A program made the position numbers and the translations under genes. Positions 21,904 to 32,911 of a stretch of 64,000 bases of DNA are shown here, in pieces (position 1 is the first letter of the stretch; each line of letters starts with the position of its first letter). The DNA is from Gordonia namibiensis NBRC 108229 (GTDB taxonomy: Bacteria > Actinomycetota > Actinomycetes > Mycobacteriales > Mycobacteriaceae): contig NZ_BAHE01000011.1 in the NCBI RefSeq assembly GCF_000298235.1, positions 1-64,000 on the forward strand, in the 5' to 3' direction. Under the pieces are notes generated by a model. The model did no database searches. It saw only the letters and a list, made by a program, of their open reading frames with translations, and was not told where the DNA came from.

Positions 21904-23289
21904 CTACTTCCCGCTGCGATCGGGATCGGTCAACGCCAGGAACACCTCGTCGAGCGAAGGGCGTCGCATCGCGACGTCGGAGAGTTCGATCTCGGCTTCG
22001 GTGGTGCGACGGATGACTTCCACCAGCGTCTCCGTACCGCGCGGCGCCGGAACGGAGACCGCGTGGTCGTCGGTGTGCGCCGCGCCCTCCGGGACGAGAT
22101 CGGCCAGGACCTCCAACAGCCGCGGCAGATCACCGGCACGGGCGGGGGTGACCTCGCAGTACGCCGCGCCGGTGGCCTCCTTGAGCTCGTCAGAGGTTCC
22201 CTGGGCGATCACGCGTCCCTTGTCGATGACAATGATGTTGTCGGACAGGACATCGGCCTCTTCGAGGTACTGCGTGGTGAGCAGGATGGTGACGCCCTCG
22301 TCGCGGAGTCGTCCGACCAACGACCACACCTCGAGACGACTGCGGGGATCGAGACCGGTGGTCGGTTCGTCGAGGAAGACCACTTTCGGCGAGGTGACGA
22401 GTCCGCAGGCGATGTCGATACGCCGCCGCATGCCGCCCGAGTACTGCCCGACACGTTTGCCGCCGGCCTCGACCAGCGAGAACGTCTCGAGCAACTCGTC
22501 TGCACGGGCCCGGGCAGCAGACTTGGAGAGCCCGAGCAGGCGACCGAACAGGATCAGGTTCTCGCGCCCGGTCAGCGCCTCGTCGAGGGCAGCGAACTGC
22601 CCCGTCAGCATGATGGACCGACGGACTGCGGCGGATTCGGCGACGACGTCGTGCCCGTCCACGGTTGCCGAGCCACCGTCCGGCTTCAGGAGCGTGCACA
22701 GCATGTTGACAGTGGTCGTCTTGCCGGCACCGTTGGGTCCGAGTAGCGCGACGATACTGCCGGCCGGCACTGTGAAGCTGACGTCCTGAACGGCGAGAGT
22801 GTCCTTGAAGCGCTTCTGCAGGTTCCTCACATCGATCGCAGCCGCACCGGTCGGTGCAAGGCGTCCCGACTCGCGAACATCAGCAGGACTCGCGCCCGCG
22901 ACAGTCGTCGCCGGCTGCTGAGGCGCATGATCCCGCAGTTTCAGATCGTCTTCGGCAGGTCGATCGCTGCCGTCGAGGGCACTCGTCTGGGGTGCGGTTT
23001 CGACACCCGGACCAGCGGACGTCACCGAATGCACGAGATGCGCTGGTTCGTCCTCTTCCGAGGTGGTCGCTGCGTCCACAACCGGTGTCGTACTCTCTCG
23101 CGTGCCGGTGGCTGCGTTCCTCCGCTCGTTCTCCAGGCGCCATTCCCGCAATTTCGCCGCAACGGCGTCCGGGTCGTTCTCGGCGGCTGCCGGCGTCGGC
23201 CGATCGTCCGTCGGGAGATCGTCTTCGGGTCGCCGATGCCGAGGTTGGCGCATCTCATCGGAGGATTGCTGACCAGAGGCCACGGGCAT
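21904..23289 (-). CDS. ABC exporter ATP-binding protein (DrrA-like) with disordered N-terminal extension
   Basis: ATPase energising the two adjacent permeases. The ABC domain starts near residue 145: Walker A GPNGAGKTT, signature YSGGMRRR, Walker B VVFLDEPTTGLD and the DrrA-typical TTQYLEEAD in place of the usual H-loop His. A C-terminal region ends in SLDEVFLALTD, as in daunorubicin-resistance ATPases. The first ~140 residues are hydrophilic and rich in Asp, Glu, Ala, Pro and Thr without repeats, which is unusual for this ~320-residue family. The start at 23289 follows a GAAAGAAGAG purine run. An in-frame ATG at 23373 would add 28 residues and reach closer to the divergent gene; I consider it less likely. 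Confidence 0.88.
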   Translation of the reverse strand: MPVASGQQSSDEMRQPRHRRPEDDLPTDDRPTPAAAENDPDAVAAKLREWRLENERRNAATGTRESTTPVVDAATTSEEDEPAHLVHSVTSAGPGVETAPQTSALDGSDRPAEDDLKLRDHAPQQPATTVAGASPADVRESGRLAPTGAAAIDVRNLQKRFKDTLAVQDVSFTVPAGSIVALLGPNGAGKTTTVNMLCTLLKPDGGSATVDGHDVVAESAAVRRSIMLTGQFAALDEALTGRENLILFGRLLGLSKSAARARADELLETFSLVEAGGKRVGQYSGGMRRRIDIACGLVTSPKVVFLDEPTTGLDPRSRLEVWSLVGRLRDEGVTILLTTQYLEEADVLSDNIIVIDKGRVIAQGTSDELKEATGAAYCEVTPARAGDLPRLLEVLADLVPEGAAHTDDHAVSVPAPRGTETLVEVIRRTTEAEIELSDVAMRRPSLDEVFLALTDPDRSGK

Positions 23290-23469
23290 CTCTTCTTTCA
23301 GTCGATTACCTACGCTGCGACTCCGAGCTTCGGACCCGGACCCATACCAGCCTATCCATCCCAGGGTTGGCAATCACCCGGTGACTGTCGTGTCTCTCGA
23401 CTGGCGGACACATGTCCGATTTCGGGCCCGAACGCAGCGCCGCCGGCCGTGCTCTGGGACAGTCTCCTC

Positions 23470-23961
23470 ATGCCCCCTTCTGACACCGAGCGAGAGATCC
23501 TGTCCTGGGAGCTCAACGGCGTCGCCTGCCGCGAGCTCGCCCAACAGGTCGTCGACGACGGTTTCGCGCCCGACATCATCCTGGGCATCGCGCGCGGCGG
23601 CCTCATCCCCGCCGGCGCGATCGCATACGCGCTGGACTGCAAGTTGATGATCTCGCTGAACGTGGAGTTCTACACCGGCGTCGGCGAGACCCTCTCGGAG
23701 CCGGTCATGCTGCCGTCCCTGCTCGAGTCGAGCGGATTGACCGACCAGCGGGTGCTGGTCGTCGACGATGTGGCTGACACCGGGAAGACTCTCAAGCTGG
23801 TCAACGACTTCTGTGAGGAGCAGGGCCGCGTCGCGGAGGTACGCAGCGCCGTTCTGTACAAGAAGCCGTACACCATCACGGTTCCCGACTACACCTGGCG
23901 TACGACGGACAAGTGGATCAACTTCCCGTGGTCCGCAGAGGGGCCGATCATGGCAAGGTGA
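23470..23961 (+). CDS. Phosphoribosyltransferase (purine PRTase-like)
   Basis: 163-residue type I phosphoribosyltransferase. The PRPP-binding loop is VLVVDDVADTGKT (~residues 96-108), and an ARGGLIPAG segment near residue 40 matches the early PRTase loop. The xanthine-guanine/hypoxanthine PRTase family is the best match; the base used cannot be told from sequence alone. The reading frame is open far upstream, but the ATG at 23470 begins the conserved domain and leaves room for a promoter shared with the divergent exporter ATPase. It is followed 4 nt later by a GNAT gene, so the two are probably cotranscribed. Confidence 0.85.
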   Translation: MPPSDTEREILSWELNGVACRELAQQVVDDGFAPDIILGIARGGLIPAGAIAYALDCKLMISLNVEFYTGVGETLSEPVMLPSLLESSGLTDQRVLVVDDVADTGKTLKLVNDFCEEQGRVAEVRSAVLYKKPYTITVPDYTWRTTDKWINFPWSAEGPIMAR

Positions 23962-23965
23962 CACC

Positions 23966-24355
23966 GTGACCCAACACGAGCAGACCACCGACAAGACCGG
24001 TGCAACCACGTCGGTACGCGACAACGGCTCGGCCCGGCGCTACGAGATCACCGTCGAAGGGACGTCCGACGGTGTCGTCGCGGGTTTCGCCGAGTACCGC
24101 GACCGCTCCGATGACACCGGCGCGGTCACCGAGCGGGTCTTCTTCCACACCGAGGTCGCCGAGGAGTTCGGTGGCCGGGGACTCGCGACGATCCTGGTTC
24201 GAGAAGCACTCGACGACGCCCGGTCGCGCGGGCTGGTCATCGTCGGGGTCTGCCCCCTCGTTGCGGCGTTCCTGAAGAAGCATCCGGAGTACGCCGATGC
24301 CGCGCGACCGGTCACGCGCGACGTCCTGGCCTGGCTCCGGGATCAGCAGCCCTGA
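23966..24355 (+). CDS. Small GNAT-like N-acetyltransferase
   Basis: 129-residue protein of the short GNAT subfamily (COG2388 type). Evidence is the GFAEYRDR...RVFFHTEV beta hairpin, the acetyl-CoA pyrophosphate loop region EEFGGRGLATILVREAL and the C-terminal VCPLVAAFLKKHPEY motif, which is typical of these minimal acyltransferases. GTG at 23966 is the first plausible start after the upstream stop, with AAGGTG just before it. The acceptor substrate is unknown. It probably shares an operon with the phosphoribosyltransferase. Confidence 0.82.
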   Translation: MTQHEQTTDKTGATTSVRDNGSARRYEITVEGTSDGVVAGFAEYRDRSDDTGAVTERVFFHTEVAEEFGGRGLATILVREALDDARSRGLVIVGVCPLVAAFLKKHPEYADAARPVTRDVLAWLRDQQP

Positions 24356-24364
24356 CGGATCGCC

Positions 24365-25522
24365 TCAAGCCGGGGCGACCGGACCTGGGGCGGTCCCCGA
24401 GGTGTCCACATCTCCCACCGGGGTGGCGTCCACGCTGACGCCGGAGTCCCGGTGGATCTCCACCCGGCGCATGCGGAGGCCGACGTCGACCACGATCGAG
24501 GCGAGCACGTCCCGTCCCGCCGGCAGGATGCGGGCGGTGACACTGCCGTGAGCGGCGGAGGTCGACTCGACCGCGGTCAACTCTTCGACGAGCATCCGCC
24601 GTGCGAGGCTCCCGGGCGAGGATTCGTCGCCGAGGTCGTCTGACGCGTAGTCGTCGAGGGCGCCGTCGTCGAGCAACCGGACGGAGACGCCGCGTCGACG
24701 CACGGCCCACACCGACTCAGCCACCTCCGGCGCGTCCCAGCCGGGCGCGCGGATGGTGTCGCGGAGCTGCGCCTCCGTCAGGCGTACGTCGCGCGCCTCC
24801 TCGGGGCCGAACTCGTGTCCGCCGACGATCTGCTCCAGGATCGGACGTGCGCCCGCGTCGAGACGCTCGAGCTGCCTTCTCCGTTCGTCGGCCGACGCCG
24901 CCGTCGCGGCCTCCTCCGCCGCCTGCGCGAACGCCTGCTCCCGAAGGCTGCGGAGGCGGTCGGGCATCGGGATCGCCATGAGCCCGAACAGTGTTGCCAG
25001 CACCAGGACGGGATAGCAGAAGAGGGTGTTGCCGGCCCCGACCGCGTAGCCGATGCCGATCATCTGCCCGGTGACCGCAGCCAGCCCAGTGGCGCAGAAC
25101 GCCCCCACCCACGCGAACAGAGGGCGCCGGTACAGCACCACCATGGCCAGGATGATCGTCAACGCCGAGCTCGCGGGCGTGGTCTGAAGGGTCAGGTACG
25201 TGTCGAGCGAGAGAGTCCAGAACGACATCGCGAGTCCGGCGACGGTCAGGACGGTCACCACCGCTGCGGTGCCCCACGGCAGCGTCGTCCGGCCGTAGCG
25301 CATGAGCAAAGACGTGGCCACCACGAACAGGACGAAACCCGCCGTCAGCGCGACCCAGGTGCCGACCGATCGGATCTGCCAACCGGCGCCGATGGTCACG
25401 GCCACGTAGATCAACGCGAAGACGAGGAGAGCTCTGACGAGCAGCGGCGAGCCGAGTCCGAAAAGATTCTCGGTCGTCGCGTCGAGGTCGATCGCTTCCT
25501 CGGGCATCGGATGCGAGTTCAT
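24365..25522 (-). CDS. Membrane protein with C-terminal degenerate kinase-like domain, partner of adjacent sensor kinase
   Basis: 385 residues. An N-terminal block of about six transmembrane segments (~25-190) is followed by a charged, coiled-coil-like helix (REQAFAQAAEEAATAASADERRRQLERL) and a soluble domain. That domain contains ARPILEQI, LTEAQLRDTIRAPG and RRRGVSVRLLDDG. A close paralogue lies at 26766-27863. No His phosphoacceptor or ATP-binding N/G boxes are visible, so I read it as a non-catalytic partner of the kinase encoded just upstream. The start at 25522 is set by GGAGG five bases ahead and by an ATGA overlap with the kinase stop. It is last of four coupled genes; no response regulator follows. 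Confidence 0.75.
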   Translation of the reverse strand: MNSHPMPEEAIDLDATTENLFGLGSPLLVRALLVFALIYVAVTIGAGWQIRSVGTWVALTAGFVLFVVATSLLMRYGRTTLPWGTAAVVTVLTVAGLAMSFWTLSLDTYLTLQTTPASSALTIILAMVVLYRRPLFAWVGAFCATGLAAVTGQMIGIGYAVGAGNTLFCYPVLVLATLFGLMAIPMPDRLRSLREQAFAQAAEEAATAASADERRRQLERLDAGARPILEQIVGGHEFGPEEARDVRLTEAQLRDTIRAPGWDAPEVAESVWAVRRRGVSVRLLDDGALDDYASDDLGDESSPGSLARRMLVEELTAVESTSAAHGSVTARILPAGRDVLASIVVDVGLRMRRVEIHRDSGVSVDATPVGDVDTSGTAPGPVAPA

Positions 25523-26769
25523 GGCCGCCTCCATTCGACGGTGACGGCCGTGCCCTGGCCCGGCGCGCTCTTGATCTCGGCGCTGCCGCCCGGCAGACCG
25601 GCCATTCGCGCACGGATGCCGACCGCGATACCGAAGCGCCTCGGATCGACGACGGCGGGATCGAAGCCCACTCCGTCATCGACCACGGTCACCTTCACGA
25701 AGCCGCGCCCGAACTCGGCGGTGACCTCGCAGCGCGCGTCCGGGCCCGCATGCCGCACACAGTTCCGGGTGGCCTCGGCCACGCAGTCGACCACATCCTC
25801 CACGACCTGCGCCGGATAACCCACCCCGGGTGACGTGACGACGTGCGTGTACGAGGCGAACCCGCCCATCGAAGCGACGGTCTCCTCCATCCGCGAGTCG
25901 AAGGTCCGAGCCGTGACTTCTGACGGCGGTACGGTGCTGCGGTCGAGTTCGTCGATCGCCGATGCCGCCTGCTCCGCGAGCCGCGGGTCGGGTGGCCCCT
26001 CCCGAACGGCCAGGAGGGTGGCGATCACGTGGTCGTGGATCAAGGCGGCGAACCGGGAACGCTCCGCCTCCTGTGCCGCGCCGGCAGCGGCCCTCGCGGT
26101 CATCGAAAGGACTGCGGGGTGCCGCGCGTCGAGGGCACGCACGTTGCGCACCGCAGCCAAGGCCACGGCCAGGAACACCCCTGCAAGCGCCGCGGACAGC
26201 GGGACACTCAGCAACTCGACGGGACGGAACTCCCCGTAGCGGGCGATCTGGTTGGCGGCGTGCACGGCGAAGGTGGCGACGACCAGGTTAGTCACGGCCA
26301 GGCCGGTGCGCAGCATGACGACCAGTCCGAAGCTCGGCACCGACGGGAACTGCAACAGCCACACCGCCCAGCGGGCCTCCTCATCCGGTTCACCGAGCCA
26401 GGCCGGGAACCACAGGAGCGTCGCAGCGAGATAACCCAATGCGCAGGCACAGACCAGTCCCAGCAGAGCTCGCGGAACGGTCAGGAAGGTCGAGGCCACC
26501 AAGAGAACGGCGGGCACGACCACCAGCAGAAAGCTCACCGGCGTCCACCAGGATGCCGCGAGGTCGGCTCGCATCACGGCGACCGGAATCATGACGGTGG
26601 CAAAGGCGAGGAGTCCGCTCCCGACGAACCTGCACCCGATCCGCTTCTGCCGGTCGAGGTCGGAAGAGTCCTCGCGGATACCGCGCCCCAGGCCTCGGCG
26701 AACGCGATCGACGACACGCGCCGCACGCACCGCACCCACGGTGCTGTGGGACCGTGTCGTCGTGCTCAT
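25519..26769 (-). CDS. Membrane sensor histidine kinase-like protein
   Basis: 416 residues. The N-terminal half carries about six hydrophobic segments (e.g. FATVMIPVAVM, FLLVVVPAVLLVAST, LAGVFLAVALAAV). A cytoplasmic helix with AALIHDHVIATLL follows (putative phosphoacceptor His ~256), then a HATPase_c module: N-box EATRNCVRHAG, G1 VVDDGVGFDP, and a C-terminal GIAVGIRARMAGLPGGSAEIKSAPGQGT lid/G-box region. The architecture is like LuxR-linked HisKA_3 kinases. It overlaps both neighbours by ATGA, and its partner membrane protein is encoded immediately downstream. The signal sensed and any cognate regulator are unknown. Confidence 0.82.
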   Translation of the reverse strand: MSTTTRSHSTVGAVRAARVVDRVRRGLGRGIREDSSDLDRQKRIGCRFVGSGLLAFATVMIPVAVMRADLAASWWTPVSFLLVVVPAVLLVASTFLTVPRALLGLVCACALGYLAATLLWFPAWLGEPDEEARWAVWLLQFPSVPSFGLVVMLRTGLAVTNLVVATFAVHAANQIARYGEFRPVELLSVPLSAALAGVFLAVALAAVRNVRALDARHPAVLSMTARAAAGAAQEAERSRFAALIHDHVIATLLAVREGPPDPRLAEQAASAIDELDRSTVPPSEVTARTFDSRMEETVASMGGFASYTHVVTSPGVGYPAQVVEDVVDCVAEATRNCVRHAGPDARCEVTAEFGRGFVKVTVVDDGVGFDPAVVDPRRFGIAVGIRARMAGLPGGSAEIKSAPGQGTAVTVEWRRP

Positions 26770-27863
26770 CTGGACAACCGCCGGTCCGCCGAAGCCTCTT
26801 GAAGAGCTGCCCCCGCGGTCGTGAACTCGACCAGTTCCACCTGATCGTCGGTGTCGACCCCCACCGACGCCAGAGTGTTCCGACCCGGCGGGTGGATGCG
26901 AACGGTCACGCGACCGCTCTCGGCGTCGGCAAGGAGTTCGGCAACCGCGGCACCAAGCCGGTCACGAGTCCGCGCGGCCTCCTCTTCGGCGAGGACGGAC
27001 AGACCGCCGTCGTCGAGCAGCACCACCTTCACGCCCCGCTGCCGAGCACGCCACGCCGCGTCCCGGACCTCCGGCATGTCGAGATCCGATGCTCGGATGC
27101 CGTCGCGGAGCTGGGCTTCGATGAGGCGGGCGACGGCGACCTCCTCGGCACTGAACTCCTGTCGCTCGGCGATGCGGGTGAGAATCGGCCGGGCACGTTC
27201 GTCGAGCGCTGCCAGGCGCCGGCTCCGAACCTCGGCCGCCGCGGCCGCCGCAGCATCACGCGCCGCCTGCCGTTCGTTGGCCTCACGCAGCCCGTACAGT
27301 TGCCGGGCCATCGGCCGCAGCATGAGCGAGAACAACGAGCCCATGATCATGATCGCGTAGCCGGGCAGGGTCACCGCCAGACCCCACATCGCATCCCCGA
27401 TCGCGACATGCCCCCACTCGGTCGCCACCAGCGAGATCACGATGCTCGCGCTCCACGCTGCCAGTGGTCGGCCGCGCACCGCGACGAAGGCGAGGACGAT
27501 GACCGACGCACCAATGGACGGGCCGGTCTGCATGACATGCGTCAACGGGAACGGCAGCGAGAACAGGGAGGCTGTCACCCCGGCGACTGCCAGCACTGCG
27601 ATCAGCACCGTGGTCGGCACCGGCAACGGGTCGCCGGGCGCGTCGAGGATCAGGAATGCGCCGGCTGCGAAGAACAGGAAACCGGCGATGATCCCGACCC
27701 ACTGCCACACCCCGGTCACATCCGCGTTGGCGTACACGGTGACGGCGAGATAACCGCAACCGAAGGCTCCCATCGTCACCCACAACGGACGCGAGCCGAT
27801 GCCGAAGGCGTTGACGACCGCTCCCCGCTCCGCGTCCCGGTGGCGTGCCCGGTCCCCGATCAC
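26766..27863 (-). CDS. Membrane protein with C-terminal degenerate kinase-like domain (paralogue of 24365-25522)
   Basis: 365 residues. A six-helix N-terminal block (VTMGAFGCGYLAVTVYANADV, IIAGFLFFAAGAFLIL, and so on) precedes a charged linker (EANERQAARDAAAAAAAEVRSRRLAALDERARPIL) and the domain LIEAQLRDGIRASDLDMPEV...ARQRGVKVVLLDDGG, shared with the downstream paralogue. The conserved spacing suggests a vestigial histidine-kinase ATPase fold, but nucleotide-binding glycines are missing. The reading frame extends ~100 codons further upstream, but that part is antisense to the preceding kinase. The GTG at 27863 overlaps that kinase's stop as GTGA, which fixes the start. The gene ends in an ATGA overlap with the next kinase. 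Confidence 0.75.
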   Translation of the reverse strand: MIGDRARHRDAERGAVVNAFGIGSRPLWVTMGAFGCGYLAVTVYANADVTGVWQWVGIIAGFLFFAAGAFLILDAPGDPLPVPTTVLIAVLAVAGVTASLFSLPFPLTHVMQTGPSIGASVIVLAFVAVRGRPLAAWSASIVISLVATEWGHVAIGDAMWGLAVTLPGYAIMIMGSLFSLMLRPMARQLYGLREANERQAARDAAAAAAAEVRSRRLAALDERARPILTRIAERQEFSAEEVAVARLIEAQLRDGIRASDLDMPEVRDAAWRARQRGVKVVLLDDGGLSVLAEEEAARTRDRLGAAVAELLADAESGRVTVRIHPPGRNTLASVGVDTDDQVELVEFTTAGAALQEASADRRLSR

Positions 27864-29131
27864 GACCGCTCCCACCCGATCTGGACGGTGGTCCCACGGC
27901 CCGGCCGACTGTGCACCTGCGCGTGGCCACCGGGCAGTCGGGACATCCGGCCGCGGATGCTGACCGCGATCCCGACCCGACCGGGGCCCACCGAGTCCGG
28001 ATCGAAGCCGGTGCCGTTGTCGACGACCGCCATGCTCAGCACCTCCGGCGCGAGCTGCACGATCACCGCGCACTCGGCATCGGGCCCGGCGTGCCGGACG
28101 ACGTTGCGCAGCGCCTCGGACATCGCCTCGACAACCGCCTGCACGACTTCCACGGGATAGTCGACGTGGTCCCACCGAGCGACCCTCGTACCGTCGGAGT
28201 CGGCCGCAGCGCCGAGGACCTGGACCTCGAATCGCTCGGAGACGTCGGCGGCGGCCGACCTGATCCGGCGGAGCGTCTCCGCTCGTGACACCAATTCGGC
28301 GTCGCCTTCGGTCGGCACGCGGACCAGTTCCTCGAGAGCGGAGCGGGCCTGTGCGGCGAGGCGGTGATCCGGTGTGCCCGGTTGCACCGCGAGCAGGGAC
28401 GCGATCACCCGGCCGTGGACGATGGCGTCGAACCGTGCCTTCTCGACCTCGCGGGCCGCCTCCGCCGCGACATTCGCCGCGTTCCGGTAGGTCTCCTCAC
28501 GGGTCTCGTCCAGATGCCGTCCGGTGCGGGCGGCCACGAGGACAACCGCGAGGAAGACCGCGGTGAACACGACCGACCACACGATCTCGAACACCAGATC
28601 CGAGGTGATCGCCCCGAACCGCCCGAGTTGCTGCGAGACATGCGAGACAACGGACGACACGACGAGACTGATCGCACCGAGCCTGGCATTGACGAGCATC
28701 AACACCATGCTCGGCATTCCGCAGAACGCGATCATCCACTGCGCCACGTCCTCCGGGTCGGCAAGCGTGGTCCCGGTCCACGCCGGGAACCACAGCGCGA
28801 TGGCCAACAGATAGCCACCCCAGGTGGCCAGGGCCAGGGGGCCGAGCCAGGACACGCCCCGGCGGAAGCTGAAGAGAATCAGGAGGATTCCGGGCCCGAC
28901 GGACAGCAGGATGCTCAGCGGAACCCACCAGGAGGCGGTCACCGTGGCGGCGGAGGCGATCGCCGCGAACGAGACGATCGGGTAGCCGATGAAGCCGAGG
29001 CCGAGGAAGCGCGCGCCTATCCGGCGGACATGGTCGAGATCCGGCTCGGCCGAGTCGGATTCGAAGATCCGACGCACCCAAGCCGGATGTTCCGTCGGTT
29101 TGTCGGAGAGAGATGCATCGGTCGCGGCCAT
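27860..29131 (-). CDS. Membrane sensor histidine kinase-like protein (first of two)
   Basis: 423 residues, paralogous to 25519-26769. It has a membrane block of about six helices, then FDAIVHGRVIASLLAV with a candidate phosphoacceptor His, then a HATPase_c domain: EALRNVVRHAG (N-box), VVDNGTGFDP (G1) and GIAVSIRGRMSRLPGGHAQVHSRPGRGT. I chose ATG 29131 with GAGGG eight bases upstream over a TTG 12 codons earlier. It is first of a four-gene coupled run: kinase, partner, kinase, partner. The ribosomal operon lies upstream on the same strand but is separated by a strong hairpin terminator, so the cassette probably has its own promoter in 29132-29215, where I could not pick out convincing -35/-10 boxes. 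Confidence 0.82.
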   Translation of the reverse strand: MAATDASLSDKPTEHPAWVRRIFESDSAEPDLDHVRRIGARFLGLGFIGYPIVSFAAIASAATVTASWWVPLSILLSVGPGILLILFSFRRGVSWLGPLALATWGGYLLAIALWFPAWTGTTLADPEDVAQWMIAFCGMPSMVLMLVNARLGAISLVVSSVVSHVSQQLGRFGAITSDLVFEIVWSVVFTAVFLAVVLVAARTGRHLDETREETYRNAANVAAEAAREVEKARFDAIVHGRVIASLLAVQPGTPDHRLAAQARSALEELVRVPTEGDAELVSRAETLRRIRSAAADVSERFEVQVLGAAADSDGTRVARWDHVDYPVEVVQAVVEAMSEALRNVVRHAGPDAECAVIVQLAPEVLSMAVVDNGTGFDPDSVGPGRVGIAVSIRGRMSRLPGGHAQVHSRPGRGTTVQIGWERS

Positions 29132-29215
29132 CAGGTCAACCCTCACATCCACCGGTGACGCGGTCAATCCATCGGGGGAACCAACGGGAACGGCGTACGC
29201 ACCCCCGGCACGACA

Positions 29216-29251
29216 AACGGCCCGTCCCCCTCGAGAGGGGAACGGGCCGTT
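29216..29251 (-). terminator. Hairpin terminator downstream of the S10 operon
   Basis: Perfect 10-bp outer arms (AACGGCCCGT / ACGGGCCGTT) enclose a further CCCCTC/GAGGGG stem, about 16 bp in total with one mismatch and a tiny loop. It lies 28 bases after the rpsQ stop codon. No U-tract follows, as is common for actinobacterial terminators. Confidence 0.8.
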
Positions 29252-29278
29252 CGGGTGTCGATCTCGCTGGGAGTCGGC

Positions 29279-29569
29279 TTACTTGGCCTTCTCCAGCACC
29301 TCGACCAGACGCCAGTGCTTGGTCGCCGACAGCGGGCGGGTCTCCATGATCCGCACGCGGTCACCGACGCCGGCATCGCCGTTCTCGTCGTGTGCCTTGA
29401 CCTTGCTCGTGGTCCGGATGATCTTCTTGTAGAGCGGGTGGCTCTTACGATCTTCCAGCTCGACCACGATGGTCTTCTGCATCTTGTCGCTGACCACGTA
29501 GCCGATCCGCTCCTTGCGGCGGTTACGCTCGGCAGCCTGGTTTTCGGTCACTTTCTGGTCCTCACTCAT
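29279..29569 (-). CDS. rpsQ: 30S ribosomal protein S17
   Basis: 96-residue primary 16S rRNA-binding protein of the small subunit. The sequence carries the family block [20 protein letters not shown] and the basic [15 protein letters not shown] segment, ending [13 protein letters not shown]. It is last gene of the S10 operon here. ATG overlaps the rpmC stop by 4 nt, so translation is coupled. The hairpin terminator follows directly. Confidence 0.98.
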   Translation of the reverse strand: MSEDQKVTENQAAERNRRKERIGYVVSDKMQKTIVVELEDRKSHPLYKKIIRTTSKVKAHDENGDAGVGDRVRIMETRPLSATKHWRLVEVLEKAK

Positions 29570-29798
29570 GCGTCTTCACCTTCCGGTCCCGACGCCAGGC
29601 CCAGCTCACGCTCACGCATGACGGTGTAGATACGTGCGATCTCGCGACGCACGGTGCGCAGACGGCGGTTGTTGTCGAGCTGGCCGGTGGCCATCTGGAA
29701 GCGAAGGTTGAAGAGCTCTTCCTTCGACTCCTTCAGGCGGTCGACCAGATCGGCGTCGTTGAGCTCGCGCAGCTCGTTCGCAGCAACTCCGAGAGACA

Positions 29799-29799
<1 letters not shown>
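29566..29799 (-). CDS. rpmC: 50S ribosomal protein L29
   Basis: 77-residue helical large-subunit protein located at the exit tunnel. Recognisable family features are [27 protein letters not shown] and the R-x-V-R-R-x-I-A-R-I-Y motif. The acidic C-terminal tail SGPEGEDA is typical of actinobacterial L29. It overlaps rplP by one nucleotide and rpsQ by four. Confidence 0.97.
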
Positions 29800-30215
<416 letters not shown>

Positions 30216-30218
30216 GGC

Positions 30219-31437
<1,219 letters not shown>

Positions 31438-31438
<1 letters not shown>

Positions 31439-31719
31439 CAGCGGCGCTTCGCTTTCCGGTCATCCTTGATGTGACCCTTGAAGGTGCGGGTGGGGGCGAA
31501 CTCGCCCAGCTTGTGACCGACCATCGAGTCCGAGATGAACACCGGCACGTGCTTGCGTCCGTCATGGACGGCAAAGGTGTGACCGATGAAGTCGGGAATG
31601 ATGGTCGAACGGCGGGACCAGGTCTTGATGACCTGCTTGGTTCCCTTTTCGTTCTGATCGTCCACCTTCTTCAGGAGGTGGTCGTCGACGAACGGGCCCT
31701 TCTTGAGGCTGCGTGGCAT
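31438..31719 (-). CDS. rpsS: 30S ribosomal protein S19
   Basis: 93-residue small-subunit head protein that works with S13. It starts [19 protein letters not shown] and contains [30 protein letters not shown] and [18 protein letters not shown], all classic. A strong AGGAGG ribosome-binding site precedes the start within the 17-base gap after rplB. Confidence 0.98.
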
Positions 31720-31736
31720 TCTCTTACCTCCTCCTG

Positions 31737-32573
<837 letters not shown>

Positions 32574-32604
32574 GAGTATCTAGTCCTTCTCGCCGAAGTC
32601 CCGG

Positions 32605-32910
32605 TCAGCTGACCGAGCCTCCGAAGATCTCGATGGGCTTGCTGTCTGCGGTCAGCGACACGATGGCGCGCTTGGTGGACTTGCGCTGGCCGTAGCCGGA
32701 GCGGGTCCGCTTGCGCTTGCCCTGTCGGTTCGCGGTGTTGACGCTGGCAACCTTCACACCGAAGATCTTCTCGATCGCGATCTTGATCTCGGTCTTGTTG
32801 GACTCCGGGTGCACCAGGAAGGTGTACACGTTGTCCTCCATGAGTCCATAGGACTTCTCGGAGATCACGGGCGCCAGGATGATGTCGCGCGGATCGGCAA
32901 CGGTCGTCAT
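32605..32910 (-). CDS. rplW: 50S ribosomal protein L23
   Basis: 101-residue protein at the tunnel exit, docking site for trigger factor and SRP. Motifs include [17 protein letters not shown], the [25 protein letters not shown] block and the basic loop [23 protein letters not shown]. The reading frame stays open upstream, but ATG at 32910, one base after the rplD stop, starts the conserved sequence and gives the family length. Confidence 0.98.
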   Translation of the reverse strand: MTTVADPRDIILAPVISEKSYGLMEDNVYTFLVHPESNKTEIKIAIEKIFGVKVASVNTANRQGKRKRTRSGYGQRKSTKRAIVSLTADSKPIEIFGGSVS

Positions 32911-32911
32911 G

